The notes beneath the pieces were generated by a model. That model was not told the origin of the DNA. It was given only the letters and a program-made list of their open reading frames with translations, and did no database searches. Positions 8,141-18,067 of a stretch of DNA of 40,330 bases are shown here, piece after piece. The stretch is from positions 1-40,330 of the forward strand of contig JAITGU010000013.1 of assembly GCA_031280375.1 (NCBI GenBank), written 5' to 3'. The stretch is from Candidatus Methanovirga procula. Its GTDB lineage: Archaea > Methanobacteriota > Methanobacteria > Methanobacteriales > Methanobacteriaceae. Position numbers and translations under genes: made by a program. Numbering within the stretch: the stretch's first letter is position 1; every line of letters starts with the position of its first letter.

Positions 8141-11017
8141 ATGCCACTTGATAAACTTTTTACTAATTTGGGTCTTTATTCAGATAATGGTCTTTATAAA
8201 AAAGGCGATCCAAAAATAGATTTTCCATTTAGGATTAAAAATATTATTAATAATATAGACTTTGATGCAATATTTTTTGTAAATGATAAACCTATGATTA
8301 TTTTTAAAGAGTTTAATAACAAATCAGCTTTTGAAAAAAGAATAGACGAATTACATAAAAATATTTGGAACCTGGGTGAAATTCCAATATTATTTATTCA
8401 GCTTGATGAGGAATATCTTTTATATAACATTAATATTTTTAATGGAGAAAAAATAGAAGTTTGGAAACATATTACTGAGGATAGTTCTAATGAGTTAGAT
8501 GATTTTTCGTATTTAAACATTAAAAGCGGGAGTTTATGGGAAAAATATCAATCTGATTTTAGAAGAAAAAATAAAGTTGATGATTACCTTATAAGAAATT
8601 TAAGGTCTGCAAAACATGAATTAGTAAAAAAAAGTCTACCATTTGAGGTAATTAATAATTTAATAGGGAGATTAATCTTTTCAAGGTTCTTATTTGATAG
8701 AGATATTATTAATAGAAATAAATTTAAAAAACATTTTGGAAAAGACTTTGAAGATATTATCAAAAACAAAAATAAATTGTATGAATTTTTTAATTGTATA
8801 AAAAATCGTTTTAATGGAACTGTATTTGAAATAAACGATGAAGAATGGAATAATGTTAATTCTCAACATTTGAAAATACTTTTTAATCTATTTAAAGGAC
8901 ACGATTTAGAATGTGGGCAAAAAGTTCTGTTTGATGTTTATGATTTTTCAATAATACCTGTTGAGTTGGTTAGCTGTATCTATGAATCATTTTTAGAAGA
9001 AGAAAAACAACAAAAAGATGGTGTTTATTATACTCCTCTTTCATTAGTTGACTATATATTAAATGACACAGTTAACGAAAAACTTCAAAAAAAGAGTGAA
9101 TGTAAAATTTTAGATCCTTCTTGTGGATCAGGAATTTTTTTAGTTGAATCCTTACGTAAGTTACTGGAAAATGAAGAAAATTTATCATTAGATCGGTTAA
9201 ATGAAATAGTTACAAAAAACATTTACGGAATAGATATAGATATAAATGCTGTTAATATTTCTATTTTTTCAGTTTATTTAACTATGTTAGATTATATAAA
9301 AACACATGACTTTAAATTCCCTAAATTATTAAATAAAAATTTTTTTGTGGATGATTTTTTCAATGAAAAATCTAAATTTAATAATATAACTGATTTTGAT
9401 GTTATTGCGGGTAATCCACCATGGGTTAGAGTAAAAGGAGAAAAACAGACATTTGAAAAGTATTGCAAGGAAAATAATATACCTATTCATAATCGTCAAA
9501 TATCAGAAGCTTTTTTAGTTAGAAGTAGTGATTTTATTAATAATGATGGTATTATTGCACTAATTGTTTCAAGCAAGATTTTTTATAATCCCTCTGACTT
9601 ACTTTTCCGTGAATATCTATTAAAAAATTTCATTTTAGTTAAAGTTTTTGATTTATCATTTGTCAGGAAAAATTTATTTAGTAATGCTAAATGGCCAAGT
9701 ACAATTCTTTTCTATAAAAAAAAAGAGTCTAAGGAATTGAATAATGTTATAAAGCATATTTCTTCAAAACCAAATCATTTTTCAAGTCTTTTTAAAAGGA
9801 TTGTTGTGCAAAAATATGATATTAAATCAATTAACCAATCAAAATTACTTAAATATGATTGGTTGTGGAAAGTTTTATTAGTTGGTAATTCTCTGGATTT
9901 TGACTTTATAAAAAAATTAAAAAAATATGAATCTTTGCTTGAGTTAATTAATGACGAAAGTAATAATTTAACTGATGGAGTAGGATTTAAACTTCCATCT
10001 CAAAAAAGCAAAAATAAACATAATGCATCAAAATTTAAAGGAATGGACTTTTTAAGGCGAAGAAATCTGGAAAAATATGGTTTTTCATGCAAAGATTTTT
10101 GGGAATATGATGAATATGTTAGTGGCAATGAAAATTTGTTAAATCCTCCTAATATTCTTTTAAATAGGAGTACAAATTCTAAATTTGGAGCTATAGGTAG
10201 TTTTTCTAATGAAAATATAATTTTCGACTTTGATATAATTGCAATCAATGGCTCTAAAGAAGATATTAGAATGATGAAAAGTATATTAGGTGCCATAAAT
10301 TCTAGTTTATTTAACTATTTTTCGCTCATGACTACAAGCATAGGAACAGCTGTAAATCAGACATCTAAACCTGAAAAATTTGCATTTCCATTGTTTAAGG
10401 ATGTGTTAAATAATGAAATTTTATTTGAAAAAGTTGAAAAGATTGAAAATGCGAAAAAAATAAATAATGTTATAGAATTTCAAAACTTGGAGAATGAAAT
10501 AAATAATATTATTTATGATATATATCAATTAACTGAAATTGAAAAAGACTTGATTAGCTATTCTTTTGATGTAACAATTCCATTAATTAAAAGTCAGAAT
10601 GAAAAAATAAGAGAGTTAAATAGATCGGATTTAAAAAATTATGCGGAAGTTTTTTATAACCACTTTAAAAAAGCTTTCCACCCGAAATTCTTTGCCGTTG
10701 ATATTTATAGTACAGAGTATTTTATTGGCATGAACTTTAAAATTTCAGAAGATAAACAGGAAAATGAAATAGTTTTTGAGGAAAATAGAAATTGTGAAGA
10801 AATAATAAATTTATTTGGTTTAAAAACATTAGAAATTGGAGAAATATTTGTTCAAAGAGACATTAAAACCTTCAATGACAATTCTTTCTCAATTATCAAA
10901 TCTAAAGAATTGAAAAATTGGCATAAAGCAGTTGCATGGTTAGATATAGGAGATATTGTAAAATTCATGTTTAATAGTTATAATTCCCTATTAAATAAGG
11001 AGTATTATGATGAATAA
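8141..11017 (+). CDS. Eco57I/type IIG-class adenine-specific DNA methyltransferase
   Basis: KKDGVYYTPLSLVDYI, SAM-binding ILDPSCGSGIFLVE, catalytic VIAGNPPWVRV (NPPW); 958 aa with N-terminal extension. Confidence 0.88.
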   Translation: MPLDKLFTNLGLYSDNGLYKKGDPKIDFPFRIKNIINNIDFDAIFFVNDKPMIIFKEFNNKSAFEKRIDELHKNIWNLGEIPILFIQLDEEYLLYNINIFNGEKIEVWKHITEDSSNELDDFSYLNIKSGSLWEKYQSDFRRKNKVDDYLIRNLRSAKHELVKKSLPFEVINNLIGRLIFSRFLFDRDIINRNKFKKHFGKDFEDIIKNKNKLYEFFNCIKNRFNGTVFEINDEEWNNVNSQHLKILFNLFKGHDLECGQKVLFDVYDFSIIPVELVSCIYESFLEEEKQQKDGVYYTPLSLVDYILNDTVNEKLQKKSECKILDPSCGSGIFLVESLRKLLENEENLSLDRLNEIVTKNIYGIDIDINAVNISIFSVYLTMLDYIKTHDFKFPKLLNKNFFVDDFFNEKSKFNNITDFDVIAGNPPWVRVKGEKQTFEKYCKENNIPIHNRQISEAFLVRSSDFINNDGIIALIVSSKIFYNPSDLLFREYLLKNFILVKVFDLSFVRKNLFSNAKWPSTILFYKKKESKELNNVIKHISSKPNHFSSLFKRIVVQKYDIKSINQSKLLKYDWLWKVLLVGNSLDFDFIKKLKKYESLLELINDESNNLTDGVGFKLPSQKSKNKHNASKFKGMDFLRRRNLEKYGFSCKDFWEYDEYVSGNENLLNPPNILLNRSTNSKFGAIGSFSNENIIFDFDIIAINGSKEDIRMMKSILGAINSSLFNYFSLMTTSIGTAVNQTSKPEKFAFPLFKDVLNNEILFEKVEKIENAKKINNVIEFQNLENEINNIIYDIYQLTEIEKDLISYSFDVTIPLIKSQNEKIRELNRSDLKNYAEVFYNHFKKAFHPKFFAVDIYSTEYFIGMNFKISEDKQENEIVFEENRNCEEIINLFGLKTLEIGEIFVQRDIKTFNDNSFSIIKSKELKNWHKAVAWLDIGDIVKFMFNSYNSLLNKEYYDE

Positions 11018-11681
11018 CAGTTTATGTGATGAAACAATTAGAATATATTTTAAAAATCAATTTCAAAAAATCTTGAGTCTCATAGTTTTTTCTTACAATC
11101 AGATTTTAGATAATAATGAACAAGTTTATAAAAATTACAAATTAAGAAATCCTCCTAAAAATGTTTCTCTGGAAAATATTCTAACAAACATGTTAGTTAG
11201 ATATATACGAAAAAATAAAGGCAAATTTGAATTGGGTCTTTTTGGATTTGAATTAGAACCTTCGACTGAAATCGATTCTAATAATTATACTGAAGGATTT
11301 CTTGATATCAAAGTGACTAATTTAACCTCTTCTTTTGATAATAAGAACAATGAGAATATTTATTTTGCATTGGAATGTAAACGCTTAGATTTATCTGCTA
11401 AACCTAAACTATATGCTGAACAAGGAATTAAAAGATTTAAAACTGGGAAATACTCTAAGATTGTGCCTTTTGGAGGCATGATTGGTTATTCAGAATTGAG
11501 ACAGGAAAATATTCTGGAAATAGTTGAGAAAATAAATGATTTTATGGGTAACGAACATTTGATTCTTTCTGATTTTATTGAATTTGATTTTTGTTTTGAA
11601 TCAAGTCATGATAGAATAAATTTATCTAATATCCATTTATATCACTTAATATTGGATTATAGTGACATAATCATGGACTAA
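11007..11681 (+). CDS. Probable PD-(D/E)XK restriction endonuclease partner of the upstream methyltransferase
   Basis: Overlaps the methyltransferase 3' end by 11 bp; possible nuclease motif EGFLDIKV...YFALECKRLD (D...ExK). Confidence 0.6.
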   Translation: MMNNSLCDETIRIYFKNQFQKILSLIVFSYNQILDNNEQVYKNYKLRNPPKNVSLENILTNMLVRYIRKNKGKFELGLFGFELEPSTEIDSNNYTEGFLDIKVTNLTSSFDNKNNENIYFALECKRLDLSAKPKLYAEQGIKRFKTGKYSKIVPFGGMIGYSELRQENILEIVEKINDFMGNEHLILSDFIEFDFCFESSHDRINLSNIHLYHLILDYSDIIMD

Positions 11682-11748
11682 CGAAGTAATCTATTACACA
11701 GACCAATACAAAATAATATGGATTATAGTGACATAATCATGGACTAAC
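11653..11748. repeat. 30-bp exact direct repeat covering the endonuclease gene 3' end
   Basis: tggattatagtgacataatcatggactaac at 11653-11682 and 11719-11748. Confidence 0.9.
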
Positions 11749-11905
11749 TCATAGATTTTATGTTATAGTACAAGACTTAATTTTTGACAAAGATCATCAT
11801 TTTAATCCTGTTTTTAAAATTAAATTTAATGAAGTTTGGATGAAATTTTCATAGTCTATGCTGGTTGACCAAAAGTTTATATGCTAAAAAAATCAAACTA
11901 TTATC

Positions 11906-12274
11906 ATGGAATTTAAATCTATATCAGCAAAGTTACCTCGTGATGAAATTACTCTTTTCAGAGATTACTGTAAACGAAAAGATGTGACACCATCGGCAAT
12001 GATAAGAGAACTTATTTTAAGGGAATTAGAAGTTCCAATACCAAATTATCAAGCAGGAAAAAACCATATTAAATACAATAGAAAAAATGATAATTTTTTG
12101 TGGTCTGTTGATTTAGATACCGATGAAAAAGCAAATATTTTAGAAGAAGTTAATATAGAATTCTTAGAAGATTTAAATAATCAAATAAATAATGTGATTA
12201 AGGAAAGAAACATATTTATAAATAAAAGTGGTTTGGAGTCCATACCAATACCTATAAAATTTTTGAAAAAATGA
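11906..12274 (+). CDS. Ribbon-helix-helix-like small protein
   Basis: N-terminus FKSISAKLPRDEITLFRDYCKRKDVTPSAMIRELILRELE resembles RHH/CopG; TTTATAT TATA-like box about 30 bp upstream. Confidence 0.6.
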   Translation: MEFKSISAKLPRDEITLFRDYCKRKDVTPSAMIRELILRELEVPIPNYQAGKNHIKYNRKNDNFLWSVDLDTDEKANILEEVNIEFLEDLNNQINNVIKERNIFINKSGLESIPIPIKFLKK

Positions 12275-12340
12275 GTTTAGGTAGAATAAAAAGAATTAGG
12301 AGATGTATAGTGTTTTGCGAAATTAATTATTTTGAATTTT

Positions 12341-12451
12341 AATTACCAAAAATTTTGATTTTTGTAATTATGAAAATTACCAAAAATTGCTTTGCAATTT
12401 TTGTAATTATGAAAATCTTCGATTTTCAGTAATCTTCGATTTTCAGTAATT
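12341..12451. repeat. Modular hairpin repeat cluster R2
   Basis: ttaccaaaaattttgatttttgtaattatgaaaattaccaaaaattgctttgcaatttttgtaattatgaaaatcttcgattttcagtaatcttcgattttcagtaatt. Confidence 0.8.
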
Positions 12452-12799
12452 AAAAATATAATTCGACTAATTTTTTTAAGTTGATTAAAATTCTTAAATT
12501 TCATTTTTAAATTTTAAAATTGCATTATTTTTTATAAATAATATTATTAAAATTAATTTAATAAAATAATATTGTAATTAATAATTAATTTATATTTTAA
12601 GATTAAATTAATGATTTTTTTTATTATGATAAAATATAAAAAGTTACTTGAAAAATAGTTGAAAATGAAAAAATAAATTCGCAATTTACTATAATATAAC
12701 AAATTTGAAAAGATCTAAATGAAGATAATGGGTTGTGTTTTAAAGTTTGGTTCCAATGTAAGGATTAAATTTTAGATAAATATAAAAGAAGGAGAAGAT

Positions 12800-14118
12800 A
12801 TGGCATTAAATAATAATATTTGTGAAAAATATGTTAAAACTCATAAAATTAAAGATGTGGATGAAATTTTTAATTTAATTCGAGGAAAAGATGATTTTCC
12901 AGATTTAAGAGAGAATTACATCTTTAGAGGACTTAAAAAAGATTCATATAAGTTAATACCTTCTTCTTTAAGAATTAAAAATAACAATAAAGATTCTATT
13001 AATACTGAATATCTTTTAAGATCTGTTTCATCAAGAATTGAAGAACCAGATGCAGATTCTAAAAGAGATAAAATATTAAATGACTTTAAAAATGCCATGA
13101 TAAATGATTACATAGAACATTCTAATTTTAATTTTAAATATCAATTTAATAAAGAAAATATGCATGATATTGGGATAATTGACAAAAAACAGTACTTAAA
13201 AATTCAGATGGAGCTTTCACTACTAATGAATTTAGAAATAATGTATTAAACGGTTTAAATTTGGAATTTTTAGAATCTGAATCAGGTCATAATAACCTTC
13301 TTTTATCACATCATACTATGGATAAAATACATCATGAAAAAGAGAAACATGTCCTACTAAAATTTCTTGATTTAGCTGATAAGTCAGGTTTAAAAATCCC
13401 TTATAACAAAGAGAGAAATATAACTGTTCATAATGTTAGAGAAGATAAATATGTAAACTATTTATGGAACGATTATTTTATTGAAGCCATGTCTTTGGCA
13501 AGACATCATGGATTACCTACCAGAGCATTAGATTGGACAGAAGATTATAATGTTGCATTGTATTTTGCAACAGTTGGTGTACTATATAAAGAAGATAATG
13601 AACGTGATTGTGTTTTGTGGGCACTTAATCGCAAAATATTTGAAGATCATTATTTCAATGTCTTTAATAATAGACTTAGAGATGATACTATTTTACCACT
13701 AAATTTAATTTTTTATAGACCAGAATACAATATAAATCCAAGATTGAGAGCACAACAAGGAATATTTACTATATGGAGGAATACACATGAAGGTACATTG
13801 GGGTTTAGTAGTAGTGAAAGTGATTATTACCATATAGATAAAGGAAGTTTAGATGAAATAGTAGTAAAATGGTTGGAGAATAGTAGAGTTGAAAATGATA
13901 CAAAAGAGATTGAGAAGTATAAGTTATTTGATGAATGGAGAGAACCTTTTATTATTAAAAATAATGAAAAAATATTCTACAAATTTATCATTCCTGGAAA
14001 ATATAAAAAAGAAATATTGAATGAATTATATCTTAACAAGTACTCTGAAGAATATCTATTCCCTGGTTATGATGGTGTTACATTATCAATTAAAAATAAA
14101 GTAAAGTTAGATAACTAA
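12800..14118 (+). pseudogene. FRG-domain protein, one -1 frame disruption (ORFs 12800-13249 and 13261-14118)
   Basis: First ORF has NYIFRGLKKDSYKLIPSSLR; second has SLARHHGLPTRALDWTEDYNVALYFA (FRG hallmarks). The -1 frame stays open through LKNSDGAFTTNEFRNNVLNGLNLEFL across the junction. Could be a pseudogene, assembly error or recoding. Confidence 0.75.
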
Positions 14119-14158
14119 AAGATTAAGTTAATAAAAATATTTTGATTGGAGAAATAAT

Positions 14159-15639
14159 ATGGAAAATATCGATAACAAAATAATAAGTCCCGAAATATTT
14201 ATATCTTACAGCTGGACAAATGATAGTCATATTGACTGGGTAATGGATTTAGCTAATCGTTTGACCTCTGATGGTGTAGAAGTTCATATTGATAAGTGGG
14301 AATTAAGTGAAGGTCAAGATAAAGACGAATTTATGGAAAAGATGGTTAAATCTAAAGATATAAATAAAGTGCTTATTATATTGGATAAAAATTATGCTGA
14401 GAAAGCTGATAATCGAAAAGGAGGAGTTGGTACAGAAACTCAGATTATTAGTCCTGAAATTTATGAAGATGTATCTCAAAAAAAGTTTGTTCCAATAATT
14501 GCAGAATGTGATGACAAAGGAAAGCCTTATTCTCCTACTTATCTTAAAAACAGAATATACATTGATTTATCTAATCATGAACATTTCGAGAAGAATTATG
14601 AAAAACTTTTAAGAAACTTATTTCAAAGAGGAGAATATCCAAAACCTAAAAAAGGAAATCCTCCTAAATACTTATTTGAAGATACTCCATCTCACTACAA
14701 AACATCTTCTTTGTTAAAAAGTTTTGATAATCAGATTAACAAAAATCCAAATAAATTAAATTCATTAGTAAAAGAATTTCTTGAAGAGTTTCATAAAAAT
14801 TTAAAAGATTATAAAATAAATTTTCCAACAAAAAAAGATTCATCTTTATGGGTAAAGAAATTTGTGATAATATTAATCCTTACACTCATTTAAGGGATGA
14901 TTTCATATTTTTCTTTGATAAAGTTGTTAAAATTGATTTAAAAAATGATGATTTTGATTTTGATATTATAATAAAATTTTTAGAAAAGATTTATAGTCTT
15001 AAATTTGCTAACGAACATGATATCACTTCATGGAACGATTATACTTTCGCAAATTTTAAGTTTTTTATACATGAATTATTTTTATATCTTATTGCTATAG
15101 GATTAAAAAATGAAAATTATGTATTTATTGAAGAGATTTTATATTCTGCCTATTTTTTAAATGATCCTTATTCTTCTAAAAATGAACCTAAGCATTATAA
15201 TAGTTTTTTTGGTTATATTGACAATAAAATTAAAAGTTATTACAATGAAGCAAATTCCAACAATTTTTTAAGTCCTATGGCTGATTTAATGATAAAAAGA
15301 AGTCCTGAATGGTTTGATAAGGATGATTTGATTAATGCTGACTTACTTTGCCATTATGTTTCTGTACTTCCAGAAAATAAATATAAATGGTTTCCTATTA
15401 CTTATATATATCAAAAAAATAAGAGATTTGATTTGTTCCAGAGACTTGTTTCTAATAGGCATTTTGAAAAAATCAAAATTTTATTCAATGTTAATACAAT
15501 TGAAGATTTGAAGAAAAAACTAAAAGAAATTGCAGAAAAGGATAATAATCCTCTTGGAATAGGGTATCAAAATTCATCTTCTCATGTTGAGCCTATTTAT
15601 AATATTATTGATGTTGAAAGTATAGGAACAACAAGATAA
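14159..15639 (+). pseudogene. SEFIR/TIR-like domain protein, -1 frame disruption at A7 (ORFs 14159-14893 and 14848-15639)
   Basis: N-terminal PEIFISYSWTNDSHIDWVMDLANRLTSDGVEVHIDKWEL...NKVLIILDKNYAEKADNRKGGVGTETQII resembles SEFIR/TIR_2. The C-terminal half continues in the -1 frame after A_AAA_AAA at 14830-14836. Confidence 0.75.
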
Positions 15640-15659
15640 ATAATATGTGGAGTTATTAA

Positions 15660-16796
15660 ATGAATAATAATTTACAAACTCAAAATTTAATGAAATATGT
15701 AGACATAGTAAATTCTGGAGTAACAGAATTTAAAGGAGAAAAAAAATATATTGCTACTGGTTCATTAGAAACTGACAATATAATTGATAATGTAAATGTT
15801 GCTTATAACTCAAGACCAAGTAGAGCAAATATGGAATTTAAGGTAAATGATGTTATATTTGCAAAAATGAAAGATACTGAGAAAGTATTTTTAATAGATA
15901 AGGATACAAGTGAAAATTTATACTCAACTGGTTTTGCAGGTTTAAGAATTAAAAATAGTGCTAATTTAATCCCTAAATTTTTATATTTTTATATCAGAAG
16001 TTCCACTTTCCAAAAAGAAAAAGATAGAAAAAGTGGGGGAGCTACTCAAAAAGCTATTAACAATACTAAAATAAAAGAATTCACTTTACCAGTTCCTCAT
16101 TTAGAAACTCAAAAACAAATAGTAGCTATCTTAGAAAAAGCTGAAAAACTTAAAGAACACAGACAAATAGCTGATGATTTAACAAATAGCTATTTAAAAA
16201 GCATATTTTTTGAGATGTTTGGAGATCCAGTTAAAAATAGTAAAAATTGGGATTTGAAACTTTTAAGTAAAATAGCTAATGTAAATATGGGGCAATCTCC
16301 ACCAGGCGATTCTTACAATGAAATTTGCGAAGGTGTACCATTTTTTCAGGGAAAAGCTGAATTTCAAGAAAAATATCCTATTGTAAAAAAATACACTACA
16401 AAACCAAAAAAATTTGCAGAAATTGGAGACATTTTAATGTCTGTTCGTGCCCCAGTTGGTTCTGTGAATGTTTCTAATATTGATTGTTCTATTGGTAGAG
16501 GATTATGTGCTATAAACTGTGTAAATATTAATTTAGAATATTTATATTATCATTTTAAACTTATTGAAGGAAGCTTTGAAAATATGGGGACAGGAAGTAC
16601 ATTTAAATCCATAAATAAGGCTCAACTTGAGAATCTAAAAATACCTTACCCACCAATTGAACTTCAAGATAAATTTGCCAAAATAGTAGAAAGACTGGAA
16701 AAAGTAAAAGACTATCAAAGACAATCTAAAATAGAAATAGATAATTTATTTAATAATTTAATGCAAAAATCGTTTAGAGGAGAACTTTTTTTATAA
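15660..16796 (+). CDS. hsdS: Type I restriction specificity subunit S (two TRDs)
   Basis: Two half-subunits with conserved ends PVPHLETQKQIVAILEKAEKLKEHR and PYPPIELQDKFAKIVERLEKVKDYQRQS; NLMQKSFRGELFL C-terminus typical of HsdS. Confidence 0.92.
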   Translation: MNNNLQTQNLMKYVDIVNSGVTEFKGEKKYIATGSLETDNIIDNVNVAYNSRPSRANMEFKVNDVIFAKMKDTEKVFLIDKDTSENLYSTGFAGLRIKNSANLIPKFLYFYIRSSTFQKEKDRKSGGATQKAINNTKIKEFTLPVPHLETQKQIVAILEKAEKLKEHRQIADDLTNSYLKSIFFEMFGDPVKNSKNWDLKLLSKIANVNMGQSPPGDSYNEICEGVPFFQGKAEFQEKYPIVKKYTTKPKKFAEIGDILMSVRAPVGSVNVSNIDCSIGRGLCAINCVNINLEYLYYHFKLIEGSFENMGTGSTFKSINKAQLENLKIPYPPIELQDKFAKIVERLEKVKDYQRQSKIEIDNLFNNLMQKSFRGELFL

Positions 16797-16924
16797 ATTT
16801 AGATTAAAGATAACAGTTATTAAATTTTTTATACATATAAATTTAATGCAAAAATCATTTAGAGGAGAACTTTTTTTATAAATTTAGATTAAAGATAACA
16901 GTTATTAAATTTTTTATACATATA
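16755..16924. repeat. 85-bp tandem duplication of the hsdS 3' end plus downstream sequence
   Basis: aatttaatgcaaaaatcgtttagaggagaactttttttataaatttagattaaag... (16755-16839) repeated from 16840 with one substitution (cgttt/cattt). Confidence 0.92.
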
Positions 16925-17001
16925 AATATGTGAATAATTTATCTAATAATATATTAATTATTAAATAATTATTTAACCTGACTAACAATGAATGTGATAA
17001 A

Positions 17002-18066
17002 ATGGAAAGTATAGAGAAAAAAATTAATGAAACTAGAAATAGTTTAAAGACTGAAAGATTAGACATGACTTTTGGTGAAGTTATACGAATGTATGAAGAA
17101 AAAGAGATCATAATAGATCCAGAATACCAAAGATTATTTCGATGGGATTCAACAAAACAAACAAAGTTTATAGAATCACTTTTATTAGGTATTCCAATAC
17201 CTCCAATATTTGTTGTGGAGCAAAAAGGTACATGGGAACTTGTTGATGGATTACAACGGATTTCAACAGTTCTTTCTTTTTGTGGATTCTTAGAATATAA
17301 TAATGAAAAAAACATTGATTCTAATAGTTCTCAAAAAAATAATTGGAAGCTTGAAAAAGGTGATTTAATTGAAGATATTGAAAACTTAACCTATAATGAA
17401 ATGTCAAAAGAACTTCAATTTATCATTAAAAGATATGTTTGCAGAGTTGAGGTTATAAAGTCTAATAGTGAGTATGATATGCGTTATGAATTATTTAATA
17501 GATTAAATACTGGAGGTGCTATTTTAACTAATCAAGAAATTCGTAATTGTATTTTCAGAGCAGTATCTCCTGATTTCAATGATTTTATTAATGAAGAAGG
17601 AAGAAAAAGAGGATTTATAGATTTAATCGATCTTCCAGCCAGGAAAAAAGATGAAATGTTTTTGGAGGAATTAGTTCTTAGGTTTTGTTCATTGTATAAT
17701 AATGCGGACAATATTCAACATAGTATAACTCAACATATGACCGAATTCATGAAAAATACTGTGGGTGGTGATGAAAAGATAGCAGAATTGAAAGAAGTGT
17801 GGAGAAAAACAATTAACTTACTTGAAACACAGGATAGAGAAATTTTTAGAGCAAGACGAGGAGTGTTTTCGACAGTATTATATGATGGTATTACTGTAGG
17901 TCTTGCACAAAACATTTATAATTATATTGACAATCCTGAAAAATTAACTGAAAAAATTGAGGAACTCAAGAATAATCAAGAATTTAAAAAAGGCATTGGT
18001 AAATTACATTCTAAAGATAATTTGAAAAGAAGGCTAAAATTATCTGATAAAATTTTTAAAGATTGA
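17002..18066 (+). CDS. DUF262 (GmrSD N-terminal-like/ParB-fold) domain protein
   Basis: IDPEYQRLFRWDSTKQTKFIESLLLGIPIPPIFVVEQKGTWELVDGLQRISTVLSF; LFNRLNTGGAILTNQEIRN. Confidence 0.88.
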   Translation: MESIEKKINETRNSLKTERLDMTFGEVIRMYEEKEIIIDPEYQRLFRWDSTKQTKFIESLLLGIPIPPIFVVEQKGTWELVDGLQRISTVLSFCGFLEYNNEKNIDSNSSQKNNWKLEKGDLIEDIENLTYNEMSKELQFIIKRYVCRVEVIKSNSEYDMRYELFNRLNTGGAILTNQEIRNCIFRAVSPDFNDFINEEGRKRGFIDLIDLPARKKDEMFLEELVLRFCSLYNNADNIQHSITQHMTEFMKNTVGGDEKIAELKEVWRKTINLLETQDREIFRARRGVFSTVLYDGITVGLAQNIYNYIDNPEKLTEKIEELKNNQEFKKGIGKLHSKDNLKRRLKLSDKIFKD

Positions 18067-18067
18067 T

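Noticed and set aside
8584-10296. Minus-strand ORFs 8584-8769 and 10000-10296
   Set aside because: Antisense to the methyltransferase gene.
13184-13189. Canonical -1 slippery site in the FRG gene
   Set aside because: In phase the site is C_AAA_AAA, not X_XXY_YYZ with matching first base, so recoding is less supported here than in the SEFIR gene.
16914-17915. Minus-strand ORFs 16914-17315 and 17730-17915
   Set aside because: Antisense to the DUF262 gene.
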